64,000 nt of DNA from Nitrospira defluvii (lineage in GTDB: Bacteria; Nitrospirota; Nitrospiria; Nitrospirales; Nitrospiraceae). Shown here in pieces: positions 8,057 to 17,170 of the stretch. The stretch spans positions 1 to 64,000 of the forward strand of contig NZ_CAJNBJ010000018.1 in NCBI RefSeq assembly GCF_905220995.1. The letters run 5' to 3'. The notes under the pieces are model-generated. The model saw nothing but the letters and a program-made list of their open reading frames with translations, was not told the origin of the DNA and ran no database searches. Position 1 is the stretch's first letter; every line of letters begins with the position of its first letter. Both the position numbers and the translations under genes were made by a program.

Positions 8057-9079
8057 ATGAAGCTCTCGCCTGACGATATCCGGCGGGCCCGTTCCGTCAA
8101 TCTCATCGAGATCCTCATCGAACTGGGCCACAAGCCCGTGTCCCGCCGCCCGGATCATGCGCTCTTCCACTCTCCCTTGCGCGACGACCGCCACCCGTCG
8201 TTTTCCGTCTCCCGTGTCAACGGCGCCTGGGTCTGGTATGACTTTGGCCCGGGCACGCACGGCGATGGCATCGAGTTCATCCAACAGACATTCCAGCTCA
8301 CGTTCCCCGAAGCGGTGTGCAAGCTGCTCGGTTATCCCATCTCCTTCGGCCCTACTCCCAGGCGAACCCGGAAGGATTCGAACCAAGATCAGCGGCAGCG
8401 GATCGAGCTGGCGCGGCAGGCCTACCACAGCGCCAAGGCCAGCATGACACCTGAGAAGGAAGCAGAGCTCCGGCAGTATTTTCTCTCTCGGCAGGTCCCG
8501 TACTATCCCCACGTCGGAGCGGTCTGGATGGCCCGCGGCGAGGCCAAGACCCCATACATCGGCATCCCGCTTCCCGGCCCCAATGTCCACTTCATGCATG
8601 GAGTGGAATGCCGGGCGCTCCATGACGTGCCGAACGAACTCCTGCGCGCCACGATCGGCATCAAGTCTCCCTGGATCATGAAGCGCGGGGACGCCGCAGT
8701 CCTCGTCACCGAAAGTATCCTCGACTGCTTGGCCGGTGATGCGCTGTTCGGCCCCACATTCACGCTCTGTGCCCTGAACGGGATCGCCAACGTCGGCAAA
8801 CTTCCGGAGTACCTGACTCGCCTCAAGGCCAAGATCGTCTATCTCGCGCTGGACAATGACCCCGAGCCCGACAAGGGTCCGAAAGCCCAGCAAGAGGCGA
8901 TCGTGTTACTCACGAGACTGGGAATGCATGTGGTGGAAGTCCGAGTCCACCATCAGGCAGGCGTCAAGGACCTCCACAAGCTCCTGCTTCACGCCCCGAC
9001 CCGCATCTCGCTGTTCCGCCTCACCGAGAGCGGCATTCACCACCAGCCCACGTCAAGCGCTCCATCCCTCTGTTCGTAA
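8057..9079 (+). CDS. Primase-like protein with CHC2-derived and Toprim domains
   Basis: About 340 aa. The N-terminal 90 residues follow the pattern of the CHC2 domain of DnaG-type primases (FHSPLRDDRHPSFSV, then GDGIEFIQQTF and FPEAVCKLLG), but the zinc-binding Cys residues are absent. The C-terminal half has a Toprim core: VLVTESILDCLA with the catalytic Glu, and VYLALDNDPEPD with the acidic DxD-like pair. Toprim catalyses nucleotidyl transfer in primases and topoisomerases. It may prime replication of the element. Start taken at ATG 8057; an upstream in-frame extension lacks similarity. The gap of 100 bp from the preceding gene holds nothing I recognise. Confidence 0.8.
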   Translation: MKLSPDDIRRARSVNLIEILIELGHKPVSRRPDHALFHSPLRDDRHPSFSVSRVNGAWVWYDFGPGTHGDGIEFIQQTFQLTFPEAVCKLLGYPISFGPTPRRTRKDSNQDQRQRIELARQAYHSAKASMTPEKEAELRQYFLSRQVPYYPHVGAVWMARGEAKTPYIGIPLPGPNVHFMHGVECRALHDVPNELLRATIGIKSPWIMKRGDAAVLVTESILDCLAGDALFGPTFTLCALNGIANVGKLPEYLTRLKAKIVYLALDNDPEPDKGPKAQQEAIVLLTRLGMHVVEVRVHHQAGVKDLHKLLLHAPTRISLFRLTESGIHHQPTSSAPSLCS

Positions 9080-9121
9080 CAGCACAGGCATCGCTCAATC
9101 TTGATCTCGCAAGGAGACGCC

Positions 9122-11242
9122 ATGGACACGCGCCAGGTTCCGATCACGACGTTTATCGAGACCTTCAGCGCCAGCCTGTGTGAATCGGCCGCCTCACAGC
9201 TCAGGCCCATCTTCAGACCCGAGCACCGGATCACGGCGCAGCCCATCCTGAATCAACTCAAGGAACCGCTCTGGCCTCCGCAAGCGGATGTCGCCGCGGC
9301 CGCGGCCCTGGTGCTGCAACAGCATCGCGGCGCGTTGATCGTCGGAGAGATGGCGACCGGCAAGACCCGCACTGCGGTTGGCGCCTGTCTCATCCACGGC
9401 TCCCGACGCGTGCTGGTGATGGCGCCGCCCCATCTTCTCCGCAAGTGGGAGAGAGAAATCACACGCATTCTGCCGGACGCCCCGGTCCACCAGCTGAAGT
9501 CGCTCAGCAGCATCGATCGCATCGCTCGGACCCCGCTGCCCAATCATCTCCCCCTCTTTGCGATCATCTCCCGTGAAAAGGCCAAGCTGTCGTACGCCAC
9601 GAAACCAGCCCTGGTCCACCGACGCTGGAAGGGTGAGCACGGATCGGTTGACCTCTTTTGCTGTCCCCACTGTGGGGACCAGGTTCGGGACGCTGACGAG
9701 ACACCCCTCACCCCGGAGACCTTGCCGGCGAAATCGAAATGCCGCGCCTGTGGCTCTCCCCTGTACGACTTTGATCCGAACGGGCCACGCCGGTACGCCT
9801 TGGCCGATTACATCTGCAAGCAGCACCCGACCTTGTTCGATACGTTCGTGGTTGATGAGATCCACGAGCTGAAGGGCAAGGCCACGGCGCAAGGTATCGC
9901 CTTTGCGAATCTCATGAACGTCACGGACCGGGTCATTGGATTGACGGGTACGCTTTCGAACGGACGCAGCACGTCGGTCTTCTACCTCCTCTGGCGCCTC
10001 ATTCCCGGCCTCAAGTCGTCGTACAGTTTCCATGATGAATCCCGTTGGGTCGATGTCTACGGCATCCGCGAGACCCGCACCACGTGCATCGATGCCGACC
10101 AGGTGGTCGAGCACGGAACCCAGTCGAAACGGAAAGTCTACGTGACCGTCGTGGAACGGCCGGGGATCTCGCCCCGGCTGATCCCGCACCTGGTCGACAA
10201 GGCCTGCTTCCTCCGGATGGAAGACCTGGATCTCGCGCTCCCTCCCTATGAGGAACGTGTCGACACGTGCGAACTCGAAGGCCCACTCAAGGCCCAGTAC
10301 GAGCAACTCTTCAAAGCGGCCAAACCGCTGATCCGGGAGGCCAGGAAATCCCGCGACGGGCACCTGCTGTCAACGGTCGTTCAGGCACTGGTGGCCTACC
10401 CGGACCGTTGTACAACGGAGGAACGAATCACCAACAAGTTTGGAGAGGTCAAGTTCACCCTTCCGCCGTTACCTGAGCCGATCCGATATCCGAAAGAACG
10501 CCTGCTCCTGCAACACATCGAAGACAACGTGAACCGGCATCGCCGGGTCCTCGTGTACTGCACCCATACGGGGACCCGCGACATCACGCTCCGCCTGCAT
10601 CAGATTCTGAAGCAAGCAGGGTTTCGCACGGCCGTGCTCACGGCTTCGGTCCAAGCCGAACGCCGTGAGGAATGGATTGAGGACCGGGTGAAGGCCGGCC
10701 TTGATGTGCTGATCTGCAATCCTCGGCTGGTGCAGACCGGCCTCGATCTCCTGGATTTTCCCAGCCTGCGATTCTTCGAGTCAGACTACAACATCCTGAC
10801 CGTCCGGCAAGCCGCGCGCCGTTCCTGGCGGCCGGGACAACAGCACCCGGTCGACGTGCGACCGCTCATCTATGCCGGCACGGCCCAGGAACAGGCCTGG
10901 TCCCTCATCGCCAGCGGGATCAAGGCCAGCCTCTACACCGAGGGAGACATTACCAGTCACGCGATGGCGGCCTTCAATCAAGAGGACGACATCACCATTG
11001 GCCTGATCAGATTCATTCTCGACCAGAATCCTCAGCTCCTGAGCGCGGAACAAGCCTTCCGCGACCTCGCGCGCGCCTACAAGGACCAGCGGGAAGTCAT
11101 TGGCGAGTCGTCACCTCAGCCCCCAGTACATCTCCTGGCCGCCTCCGCGGCAGGAGACCAAGCTTTCACGATTCCGACAGCCGAGCCGGCTCCCGTGGTG
11201 CTCCCAGAGCTCTCGCAGCAACTCGGTCTCTTCGCCGTCTGA
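9122..11242 (+). CDS. SNF2-type DEAD/DEAH helicase with zinc-ribbon insert
   Basis: About 706 aa. Motif I is GEMATGKTRTAVG (P-loop near residue 80), motif II is VVDEIHEL, motif III is LTGTLSNG, and the C-terminal helicase lobe has VLVYCTHTG, LVQTGLDLLDF and the Arg-rich motif VI ARRSWRPGQQHPV. Between motifs I and II is a zinc-ribbon-like insertion with CPHC and CRAC pairs about 30 residues apart. Such proteins are ATP-driven DNA translocases. AGGAG precedes ATG 9122. It follows the primase-like gene, so it may be the element's replicative or recombination helicase. Confidence 0.9.
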   Translation: MDTRQVPITTFIETFSASLCESAASQLRPIFRPEHRITAQPILNQLKEPLWPPQADVAAAAALVLQQHRGALIVGEMATGKTRTAVGACLIHGSRRVLVMAPPHLLRKWEREITRILPDAPVHQLKSLSSIDRIARTPLPNHLPLFAIISREKAKLSYATKPALVHRRWKGEHGSVDLFCCPHCGDQVRDADETPLTPETLPAKSKCRACGSPLYDFDPNGPRRYALADYICKQHPTLFDTFVVDEIHELKGKATAQGIAFANLMNVTDRVIGLTGTLSNGRSTSVFYLLWRLIPGLKSSYSFHDESRWVDVYGIRETRTTCIDADQVVEHGTQSKRKVYVTVVERPGISPRLIPHLVDKACFLRMEDLDLALPPYEERVDTCELEGPLKAQYEQLFKAAKPLIREARKSRDGHLLSTVVQALVAYPDRCTTEERITNKFGEVKFTLPPLPEPIRYPKERLLLQHIEDNVNRHRRVLVYCTHTGTRDITLRLHQILKQAGFRTAVLTASVQAERREEWIEDRVKAGLDVLICNPRLVQTGLDLLDFPSLRFFESDYNILTVRQAARRSWRPGQQHPVDVRPLIYAGTAQEQAWSLIASGIKASLYTEGDITSHAMAAFNQEDDITIGLIRFILDQNPQLLSAEQAFRDLARAYKDQREVIGESSPQPPVHLLAASAAGDQAFTIPTAEPAPVVLPELSQQLGLFAV

Positions 11243-11276
11243 CCCATCCTACCTTGCCATGCATCCGGAGGCCCGC

Positions 11277-11870
11277 ATGACACACGACCGGTCACACCCG
11301 ATGGATGATGACCCGAAGATGCTCCGCGTCAATGGCTTCGACGCCCTGATCGAATCCTATGCCTACGAGGACCAGCAGCCCGCCCTCTCCCTGCGAGTGC
11401 TCTCGCTCATCGCGCGAGAGTCGAGCATGCGAACGATCCGTGCCAACATGAGCCTCGGCCATCAGGTCAACATCGAGGGTGTCGGACTCCTCTCCTGGCC
11501 GACGCCCTCCGACCTGGAGATCCAGTCCTATCACCGGCGGCTCCCCTCAGGACTCATCTCCTCCCTCTGGATCCCCAAGACCGCCACGGCCTATGGGATC
11601 GAGCCCAACCAGCCCGCGTATCTGATCAGCCCTCACGGCACCGCCCCCACGACTCCGTCCGGCTTCATCCCGCTGCTCGACCGGCTGCTGCCATTCCCGG
11701 TTCTCGCTGCCTGGGCGGAGGCCCTCTGGGAATTCGGGCTGGAGGCCGAATGGATCATCCCCCTGATCGGGCACAGGCTGCATGTCTGGGAGGTCCATCC
11801 TCCGCGTCGCGTCGTGCAGGACTTCATCACGACCCAGCTGCAAGCCCGCGCGTTACCAGTTCCAGCCTGA
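11277..11870 (+). CDS. Unknown protein, 197 aa
   Basis: Not recognised. The start is set at ATG 11277 because GGAGG lies five bases upstream; longer in-frame starts overlap the helicase gene. No Cys clusters, signal peptide or membrane helix. The mid part is rich in Pro and Gly (GIEPNQPAYLISPHGTAP), and the C-terminal third has Trp-rich helices. Part of the same plus-strand run as helicase and methyltransferase. Confidence 0.65.
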   Translation: MTHDRSHPMDDDPKMLRVNGFDALIESYAYEDQQPALSLRVLSLIARESSMRTIRANMSLGHQVNIEGVGLLSWPTPSDLEIQSYHRRLPSGLISSLWIPKTATAYGIEPNQPAYLISPHGTAPTTPSGFIPLLDRLLPFPVLAAWAEALWEFGLEAEWIIPLIGHRLHVWEVHPPRRVVQDFITTQLQARALPVPA

Positions 11871-11919
11871 GCCGAGCCGGGGGAGCCATCTTCCACCATT
11901 CACACGAGAGCCACGGACC

Positions 11920-13008
11920 ATGAGAACGATCGCCAGAGCAAAAGCGGGATTCTATCCGACGCCGGAACCGGTCACCCGCGCCATCGCCGAGCTAATTCAG
12001 AACCCCTCCGGCCATTCCGGCCGGCTCTGTGATCCATGTTGCGGGCTCGGAGAACCAGCACGCGCCTTGGCCCAATCGCTGAGACTGGTCAGTTTCGGGA
12101 TCGAGCTCGACAGAGACCGATTCCGGGAGTCGAAGACCATCCTCAACGAGACGCTCCGCTCCGACGCCTTCGCCACCACCATCCAGAAGCAGAGCATGTC
12201 CCTCGTGTTCCTCAATCCTCCGTATGATGATTTGGGAAAACGCCAGCGCAGCGAACCCGCGTGGCTCCGCCTGCTCACCCCCGCCTTGCAACCGGGAGGC
12301 ATTCTCGTGTTCATCATCCCCGAGCCGCGGTTGACGAAGGAACTGCGCCGCTATCTCGCCACCCACTATCGACAGGTTGCGTTCTTCAGGTTCCCTCATC
12401 CGGAGTACCTCGCCTTCCGCCAGGTCGTCATCCTCGGGGTGAAAAGCACCTCGCCCTTGCGCGATCGCAGACGCATCGATGCTCTCGCGCAGGAGGAGAT
12501 TGACTACCAATCCTTCGAGGGCCGCCTTACCCCGGTCTATGCCATCGCACCCCAACTGATTCCAGAATCGATCGAGTTTCGCAGCCACTGGGTCTCGCCC
12601 GAAGACCAGCTCGCCGAGGCCGCCGCACATGGAATCTGGCGAGATCCTCGCATCCACGATGCGCTCGACTTGCCCGTCACAGGGCCCTGTACTCCCCTCA
12701 TGCCGCTCAGGAAAGGGCATCTCGCGAGAATGATCGCGGCAGGCATGTTGAACAACCAGACGATCGCGACCGGGTCCACTCGCTGGATCATTAAAGGCTT
12801 CACCGACAAGACCACGAAACAACTGCCGCCCGAGGAGGAATACTTCGACACGCCAAAGAGACACGAGACTCGGACGGTGACACGGGTCATCGAGATGTTC
12901 GTCCCCCAGATCCAGGCCTGGGACATCACGGAAGGCCCCACCTACGGCCAGCACGTCATCGTCAATTGCGTCGATCATCACGGAGAGGTCGCACCCGAGA
13001 CACCATGA
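11920..13008 (+). CDS. N6-adenine-type DNA methyltransferase (DUF6094-like)
   Basis: About 362 aa. It opens with KAGFYPTPEPVTRAI, then a SAM-binding loop LCDPCCGLGEPARAL, an acidic strand FGIELDRDR, and the catalytic FLNPPYDD, which is the (D/N)PPY motif of amino-group methyltransferases. GGILVFIIPEPRL follows as a later core strand. Its substrate is probably DNA adenine; no restriction endonuclease is adjacent, so it is an orphan that may protect or mark the element. It ends in an ATGA overlap with the next gene. Start at 11920 chosen from the conserved YPTPEPV onset; the ribosome site there is weak. Confidence 0.8.
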   Translation: MRTIARAKAGFYPTPEPVTRAIAELIQNPSGHSGRLCDPCCGLGEPARALAQSLRLVSFGIELDRDRFRESKTILNETLRSDAFATTIQKQSMSLVFLNPPYDDLGKRQRSEPAWLRLLTPALQPGGILVFIIPEPRLTKELRRYLATHYRQVAFFRFPHPEYLAFRQVVILGVKSTSPLRDRRRIDALAQEEIDYQSFEGRLTPVYAIAPQLIPESIEFRSHWVSPEDQLAEAAAHGIWRDPRIHDALDLPVTGPCTPLMPLRKGHLARMIAAGMLNNQTIATGSTRWIIKGFTDKTTKQLPPEEEYFDTPKRHETRTVTRVIEMFVPQIQAWDITEGPTYGQHVIVNCVDHHGEVAPETP

Positions 13009-13787
13009 CATCCAGTCACGAGCCATCCACCAGCCAAGATCTCCAGCCGCACACGCCGGCTCGCCGCAGGGCCAAGCGAGCCGAGAAATCAGAGCGATCC
13101 TGCAAGGACTGCCGCAAACCGTTCCTGGGCACGGCGGCGGCCCAGTACGGTCCGTGCTGTCGCTGGAAACAGCGAGGGCAGATCAGAAAGAAATACGAGT
13201 GGACAGCAGACCGAGATCAGCTGCTCCGTACTCGGTACGATGGCACCAGGAAAGGACGCGCGGCTGACATCGCCGCTATGCTTGGATGGCCCACATGGGT
13301 GATCAAGCGCCGCGCCGCCGAGCTCGGACTCACCTATCACAGGGATCCGAAGACTTGGACCAAGGAAGAGGAAGCATTTCTCCTCGAGCACGTGGGCAGC
13401 CGCCTCCTCCCCTGGCTTGCCAGGAAACTGCAACGATCCGTCACATCCGTGAAAATGAAATGCCGCCACATGCAGCTGAGCCTGCGGTACCGAGAAGGCT
13501 ATACGCTGCGCGAGTTGGAGCTGTGTTTCGGCTGCGATCACCGAGTGATCGAAGGATGGGTGCGCGAGGAGAAGCTTCACATCCGACGACGGGGAACCGA
13601 GCGCGCCCACGACGCCTGGTACGTGACCGATTCGGATCTGCTCCGGTTCATCACCGAACATCCCCTCGCCTTCCCACTCCGCAAGGTGGACCAGTTCTGG
13701 TTCATGGATCTCGTGACCAGTGGCGGGCTTGTCCGAAAGGCCCTGCAGGCTGCCTCACAGGATGATGCTGATCAACCTGCCGCCTGA
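13005..13787 (+). CDS. Myb/SANT-like DNA-binding protein
   Basis: About 260 aa. A Cys pair and a second pair (CKDC ... GPCC, residues about 33-50) may bind zinc. Two Trp-centred helix-turn-helix units follow: YEWTADRDQLLRTRYDG and KTWTKEEEAFLLEHVG, each with the tryptophan spacing of Myb/SANT repeats, and then a further HTH-like segment (YTLRELELCFGCDHRVIEGW). It is probably a DNA-binding regulator or replication accessory of the element. Translation is coupled to the methyltransferase gene by a 4-bp overlap. Confidence 0.75.
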   Translation: MTSSHEPSTSQDLQPHTPARRRAKRAEKSERSCKDCRKPFLGTAAAQYGPCCRWKQRGQIRKKYEWTADRDQLLRTRYDGTRKGRAADIAAMLGWPTWVIKRRAAELGLTYHRDPKTWTKEEEAFLLEHVGSRLLPWLARKLQRSVTSVKMKCRHMQLSLRYREGYTLRELELCFGCDHRVIEGWVREEKLHIRRRGTERAHDAWYVTDSDLLRFITEHPLAFPLRKVDQFWFMDLVTSGGLVRKALQAASQDDADQPAA

Positions 13788-13856
13788 CCTCTCGAGTTCT
13801 TTGGCTGGTCATTCCAGGACATCACTCACGTCTTCTCAGACTCTGTGGAGGTTGTT

Positions 13857-14990
13857 ATGAAATTCACGTGCACCCGCAGCATCCTGCTGAGCGCCATCCG
13901 GAATCTGCTGAGCCTCACCTCGAACAGATCCACCCTCCCGATCCTCGCCAATGCCCTCCTGGAGGCCACGCCCACGGGCCTCACGGTCCTGGGCACTGAC
14001 ATCGAAACCGGGTTCCAAGGCTCCTATGACGTCACCGTGCAGAAACCCGGGCGCGTCACCGTCAACGCCCGTGCCCTCTGCGATGTGATCAAGGAACTCG
14101 GTCCCGAGCATCCCATCACCTGGCAGGCTGATGAGAAACACGTGATCAAGCTCGTGTCGGGAAACAGCCGCTTCACGCTCCATGGCATGTCCGCAGACGA
14201 CTATCCACAGCTCCCTGCCTTTGACGAGCCTGCTCAGTTCAGCATCCCCAGCACCGCTCTCCTCACCTGTCTGCAACAAGTTCTCCCGGCTGTTCCCGAT
14301 CAGGACCAGCGGTTCGTCCTGCAGTCCGTGCTCATCACCATCAGTACACAGCCTACGCAGGAATCACCCGCGATCGAACTCGTCGGAACGGACGGGCACC
14401 GCTTGGTCATCGCTGAATCAGATGCCGGCACCTGGACCACCTCGGCACCCCAGCCGCTCATCGCCCTTATTCCCAAGAAAGCTGCTCAGTTGCTGGCCGC
14501 ATTGCTCGCTCAGGAAGATACGTTGGATGTTCCCATCGCTATTTCCAAGGAGCTCTTTTGCGTGACCGTCAAGAACGTCATCCTGACGAGCCGGCTCATC
14601 GAAGGGACTTATCCCAATTACCAGCAGGTCATCCCCGTCCTGAACGGCGCGCGTATGGAGATCGACCGTGAGATCTTCGAAGAGGCGCTCCATCGTGTGG
14701 CCGTGATTTCTCGCGACCAAACTCAAGCCGTGCGTCTGGCTCTGACACCTGACACGCTCACCATCCACGCCCAGAGTGCAGACGTGGGGGAAGGAACGGA
14801 AAGTATCCCGGCGGTCGTCGCCGGCAAGGAATTCAAAACCGGCTTCAACGCCCGCTACCTGCTGGATGCGCTCCGGACATGCCCAGGCAAGCGCCTTCAA
14901 CTGCATATGAAGGAACCGGTCAGTCCCTGCCTCATCGTGAGCCCTGACAGCCATAATCGCTGGAAGCACGTGATCATGCCAGTCCGCTAA
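13857..14990 (+). CDS. dnaN: DNA polymerase III beta sliding clamp
   Basis: A 377-aa beta clamp, close to the usual 365-380 aa. Features: MKFTCTRSILLSAIRNLLSL at the N-terminus, TLPILANALLEATPTGLTVLGTD in domain 1, the FDEPAQFSIPSTALLTCL region, ELVGTDGHRLVIAE in domain 2, LTSRLIEGTYPNYQQVIP, and the C-terminal MPVR matching the typical MP(M/V)R end. GGAGG lies five bases before ATG 13857. The clamp ring tethers polymerase to DNA. Its position among element genes near an integrase argues that it is an extra copy carried by the element rather than the chromosomal dnaN, which normally sits by dnaA. Confidence 0.95.
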   Translation: MKFTCTRSILLSAIRNLLSLTSNRSTLPILANALLEATPTGLTVLGTDIETGFQGSYDVTVQKPGRVTVNARALCDVIKELGPEHPITWQADEKHVIKLVSGNSRFTLHGMSADDYPQLPAFDEPAQFSIPSTALLTCLQQVLPAVPDQDQRFVLQSVLITISTQPTQESPAIELVGTDGHRLVIAESDAGTWTTSAPQPLIALIPKKAAQLLAALLAQEDTLDVPIAISKELFCVTVKNVILTSRLIEGTYPNYQQVIPVLNGARMEIDREIFEEALHRVAVISRDQTQAVRLALTPDTLTIHAQSADVGEGTESIPAVVAGKEFKTGFNARYLLDALRTCPGKRLQLHMKEPVSPCLIVSPDSHNRWKHVIMPVR

Positions 14991-15007
14991 TAACTATGGA
15001 GGCGATG

Positions 15008-15259
15008 ATGCGCGGTCTGGCTCCGTCACCAAACACAGTCTCATGGGGGTGGACTTCATACCGGCGGGCCGGCTGGCTCAATCAGCAAGGCCAGCGGCTG
15101 TATGTCGTTCACTTTCAAAGCATCAAGGGTCAAAACGGCTACACCAGGATGACGCTTCACGTCTGGGCTCGCCGGCCGGTGTTGGCCCTCCGGGCTCTGT
15201 GCAAGGAGAAGAAAAGCGAGGAAGAACTTCTTCGGTACGACTGGGCCGCCATCGATTAG
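15008..15259 (+). CDS. Small unknown protein
   Basis: About 83 aa, starting MRGLAPSPNTVSWGW. The ATG at 15008 has GGAGG five bases upstream and is preferred over in-frame ATGs at 14996 and 15005. It is basic and Trp-rich, with alternating strands (LYVVHFQSIKG, TRMTLHVWARRP) and a charged C-terminal helix. No family recognised. It closes the dnaN-containing run. Confidence 0.55.
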   Translation: MRGLAPSPNTVSWGWTSYRRAGWLNQQGQRLYVVHFQSIKGQNGYTRMTLHVWARRPVLALRALCKEKKSEEELLRYDWAAID

Positions 15260-15634
15260 TCCTCCCGCAGCATGTCGCCCCAGGCCTCCTCTGATCGTCG
15301 TCGTGTCTGTCTTAAGTGGCGATCGGTATCAGTGAAGGCAACACCACTCCTCTCCAACACTGGCCCCACCCCATTCTGCCCATCCAGTAATACTCAAAGA
15401 AAGGTCCTGTCACATCGATAGGCGGGGGCTACCCCCTTCGCTGCCTGCGATACATCTGAAAAGGACCATTCTCTACCAGTAAAACTTGCATGGGGCCCCA
15501 CGCTTGCTCGATGGTCCGGGACAAGGGCACCAGCTCCTGCGTGGGCTCTCTAGAGGTCTACTGTTACGGGCATAACGACTACCGGGGAGCTACTGACACA
15601 CTCCGTTCCAGGCTCTCTAAAGGTTAGAGGTCAT
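15260..15634. other. Non-coding stretch before the excisionase and integrase genes
   Basis: A 375-bp gap with no convincing gene. It contains a GC-rich inverted stretch (GCGGGGGCTACCCCC, about 15422-15436) and two related 14-bp boxes near its right end (separate entry). Its position suggests the promoter and recombinase-binding region of the integration module. Confidence 0.5.
15544..15624. repeat. Two 14-bp direct repeats upstream of excisionase gene
   Basis: GGCTCTCTAGAGGT at 15544-15557 and GGCTCTCTAAAGGT at 15611-15624 differ at one base and are 67 bp apart (start to start). The second lies just before the ribosome site of the excisionase-like gene. They could be binding boxes for that protein or arm-type integrase sites; this is inference from position. 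Confidence 0.45.
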
Positions 15635-15964
15635 ATGAAAATGCGATCACTTCGAGGGGAAGCACTCACCACGACCAGTGCGAATGCCCAGCAGGCCGCA
15701 GACCAGTACATGACCGTACAGCAACTGGCGCAACGCCTGCGGGTCACTCCGGACTACCTGTACAGCGACGTGCTCGGTCAACCCGACGGGATACCTGGAA
15801 TCAGACTAGGGAAAGGGCGCCGTCCTCGGTGGCGCATCCATCCGAGCGATGTCGCGCAGTGGGAAGAGCGCCAGCGAAGGACCTATGATTCACCGCCGCC
15901 GTTAACGGCCAGCGCCAAGAAAGTACGTTCTGTTCCAAGACAAGTTGATTCCAAGGCTAGCTGA
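15635..15964 (+). CDS. Excisionase/AlpA-like HTH protein
   Basis: A 109-aa protein with YMTVQQLAQRLRVTPDYLYSDV (residues about 26-47), a winged-helix HTH_17-type reading head, followed by RPRWRIHPSDVAQWEERQ, the typical strand-then-helix end of excisionase or AlpA-type regulators. Such proteins bend attachment-site DNA or control the integrase gene. GAGG lies five bases upstream of the ATG. It is 27 bp upstream of the integrase gene, which supports a role in excision. Confidence 0.8.
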   Translation: MKMRSLRGEALTTTSANAQQAADQYMTVQQLAQRLRVTPDYLYSDVLGQPDGIPGIRLGKGRRPRWRIHPSDVAQWEERQRRTYDSPPPLTASAKKVRSVPRQVDSKAS

Positions 15965-15991
15965 TCGAGCTAAATCAGTTGAAGGGGATCC

Positions 15992-17170
15992 ATGGGGAAA
16001 AGATCGGGAGGCGGCACGGTCACACGCATCGGGGAGAAGCGGTATCTTATTAAGTGGCACCAGGGCCGTGGCCGGCCCAATATCCGCAAGGTCATTCATG
16101 GCACGCGGGAGACAGCAGGCCGTGTGCTCCAGACATTGCACGAACGCTACTATGGGGGCCTCTTTGGCTGGCCGCAGCAAATGGAGACCAAGGTCAGAGA
16201 GCTGACCCAGCTCGTCGTTTCTGATTACAAGGCAAATAGCTACAAGTCCCTCAAGAATGCAGAACAGCTTCATGCCTTCTGGAGCGCTTTCGCGGGGAAT
16301 ATGCTCGCCGAGACAGTGAGCGCAACGGACCTTCGCAATTGGGCAACCGAGTGGCGCGAGAACGGATTGAGTCCGGCGCGTGTCAATAGACGGATGTCCT
16401 TCTTGCTTCGCGCGTACCGCTTGGGGCTTGCGGGGAAGCCGCCGCTCGTGACCTCGGTCCCACAGTGGACCAAATTGAAAGAGTCACCCCCGCGCTCTGG
16501 TTACCGCTCGTGGCAGGAATTTGTGAAGGTTAGAGCCTTGCTGCCGCCGCACGCTCGCATCCCGGTCACGATTGAGTATTGGCTGGGGACGCGCGAAGGT
16601 GAGACCATGAATCTCGAATGGCCTCAGGTATACTTCGATCATCAGAAGCGGAACGTCGAGATCCGGCTTGCGTCAGAGACTACGAAGACGGAAGAAGAAC
16701 GAGTCGCTGTGATGGGCGGGGACCTTTACGATGTCCTCGCCGCATGGTATAAGCACACTTCGGACCTGTATCCGGATTGCCGGTGGGTCTGTCACCTTAG
16801 CGGGAAAAAACTGGCTTCCATCAAGAGTTCATGGCGAACCGCCTGCGTCAAAGCTGGACTCGGGCGATTTGAAAATCCTAAGGGGCGTTTTGTTGGAAAC
16901 CGGCGCTATCGTGGGGCGTTAATCCACGACTTCCGTCGAACAGCAGTCAGTAACATGGAGGATGCCGGGGTGCCAAGAAAGGTCGCGATGGCAATCAGTG
17001 GTCACAAGACCGATTCCGTCTACCGTCGGTACCACATCGTGAAGAGATCTGACCTCATTGAAGCCGGGCGCAGGCTCCAGGAACACCACGACCGGAAGCA
17101 CGGTCACGGTGAACAGTTGGTGAACAGTTCTGGGTCGGAGCGCTCGGCTGACAAGACCAAAGCCCCTTAG
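15992..17170 (+). CDS. Tyrosine-type integrase
   Basis: A 392-aa tyrosine recombinase. Catalytic residues visible: Arg201 in GTREGE, His312 and Arg315 in HDFRR, Gly337-His338 in SGHKT, and the nucleophile, probably Tyr347, in VYRRYHIV. The N-terminal half carries the arm- and core-binding domains. GAAGGGG precedes the ATG. The stop is 13 bp before the 5' half of a tRNA-Met copy, so it recognises an attachment site in that tRNA gene. A decayed relative of this gene with the same downstream sequence lies at about 37.4-37.7 kb, which indicates two related insertions at one tRNA. Confidence 0.95.
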   Translation: MGKRSGGGTVTRIGEKRYLIKWHQGRGRPNIRKVIHGTRETAGRVLQTLHERYYGGLFGWPQQMETKVRELTQLVVSDYKANSYKSLKNAEQLHAFWSAFAGNMLAETVSATDLRNWATEWRENGLSPARVNRRMSFLLRAYRLGLAGKPPLVTSVPQWTKLKESPPRSGYRSWQEFVKVRALLPPHARIPVTIEYWLGTREGETMNLEWPQVYFDHQKRNVEIRLASETTKTEEERVAVMGGDLYDVLAAWYKHTSDLYPDCRWVCHLSGKKLASIKSSWRTACVKAGLGRFENPKGRFVGNRRYRGALIHDFRRTAVSNMEDAGVPRKVAMAISGHKTDSVYRRYHIVKRSDLIEAGRRLQEHHDRKHGHGEQLVNSSGSERSADKTKAP

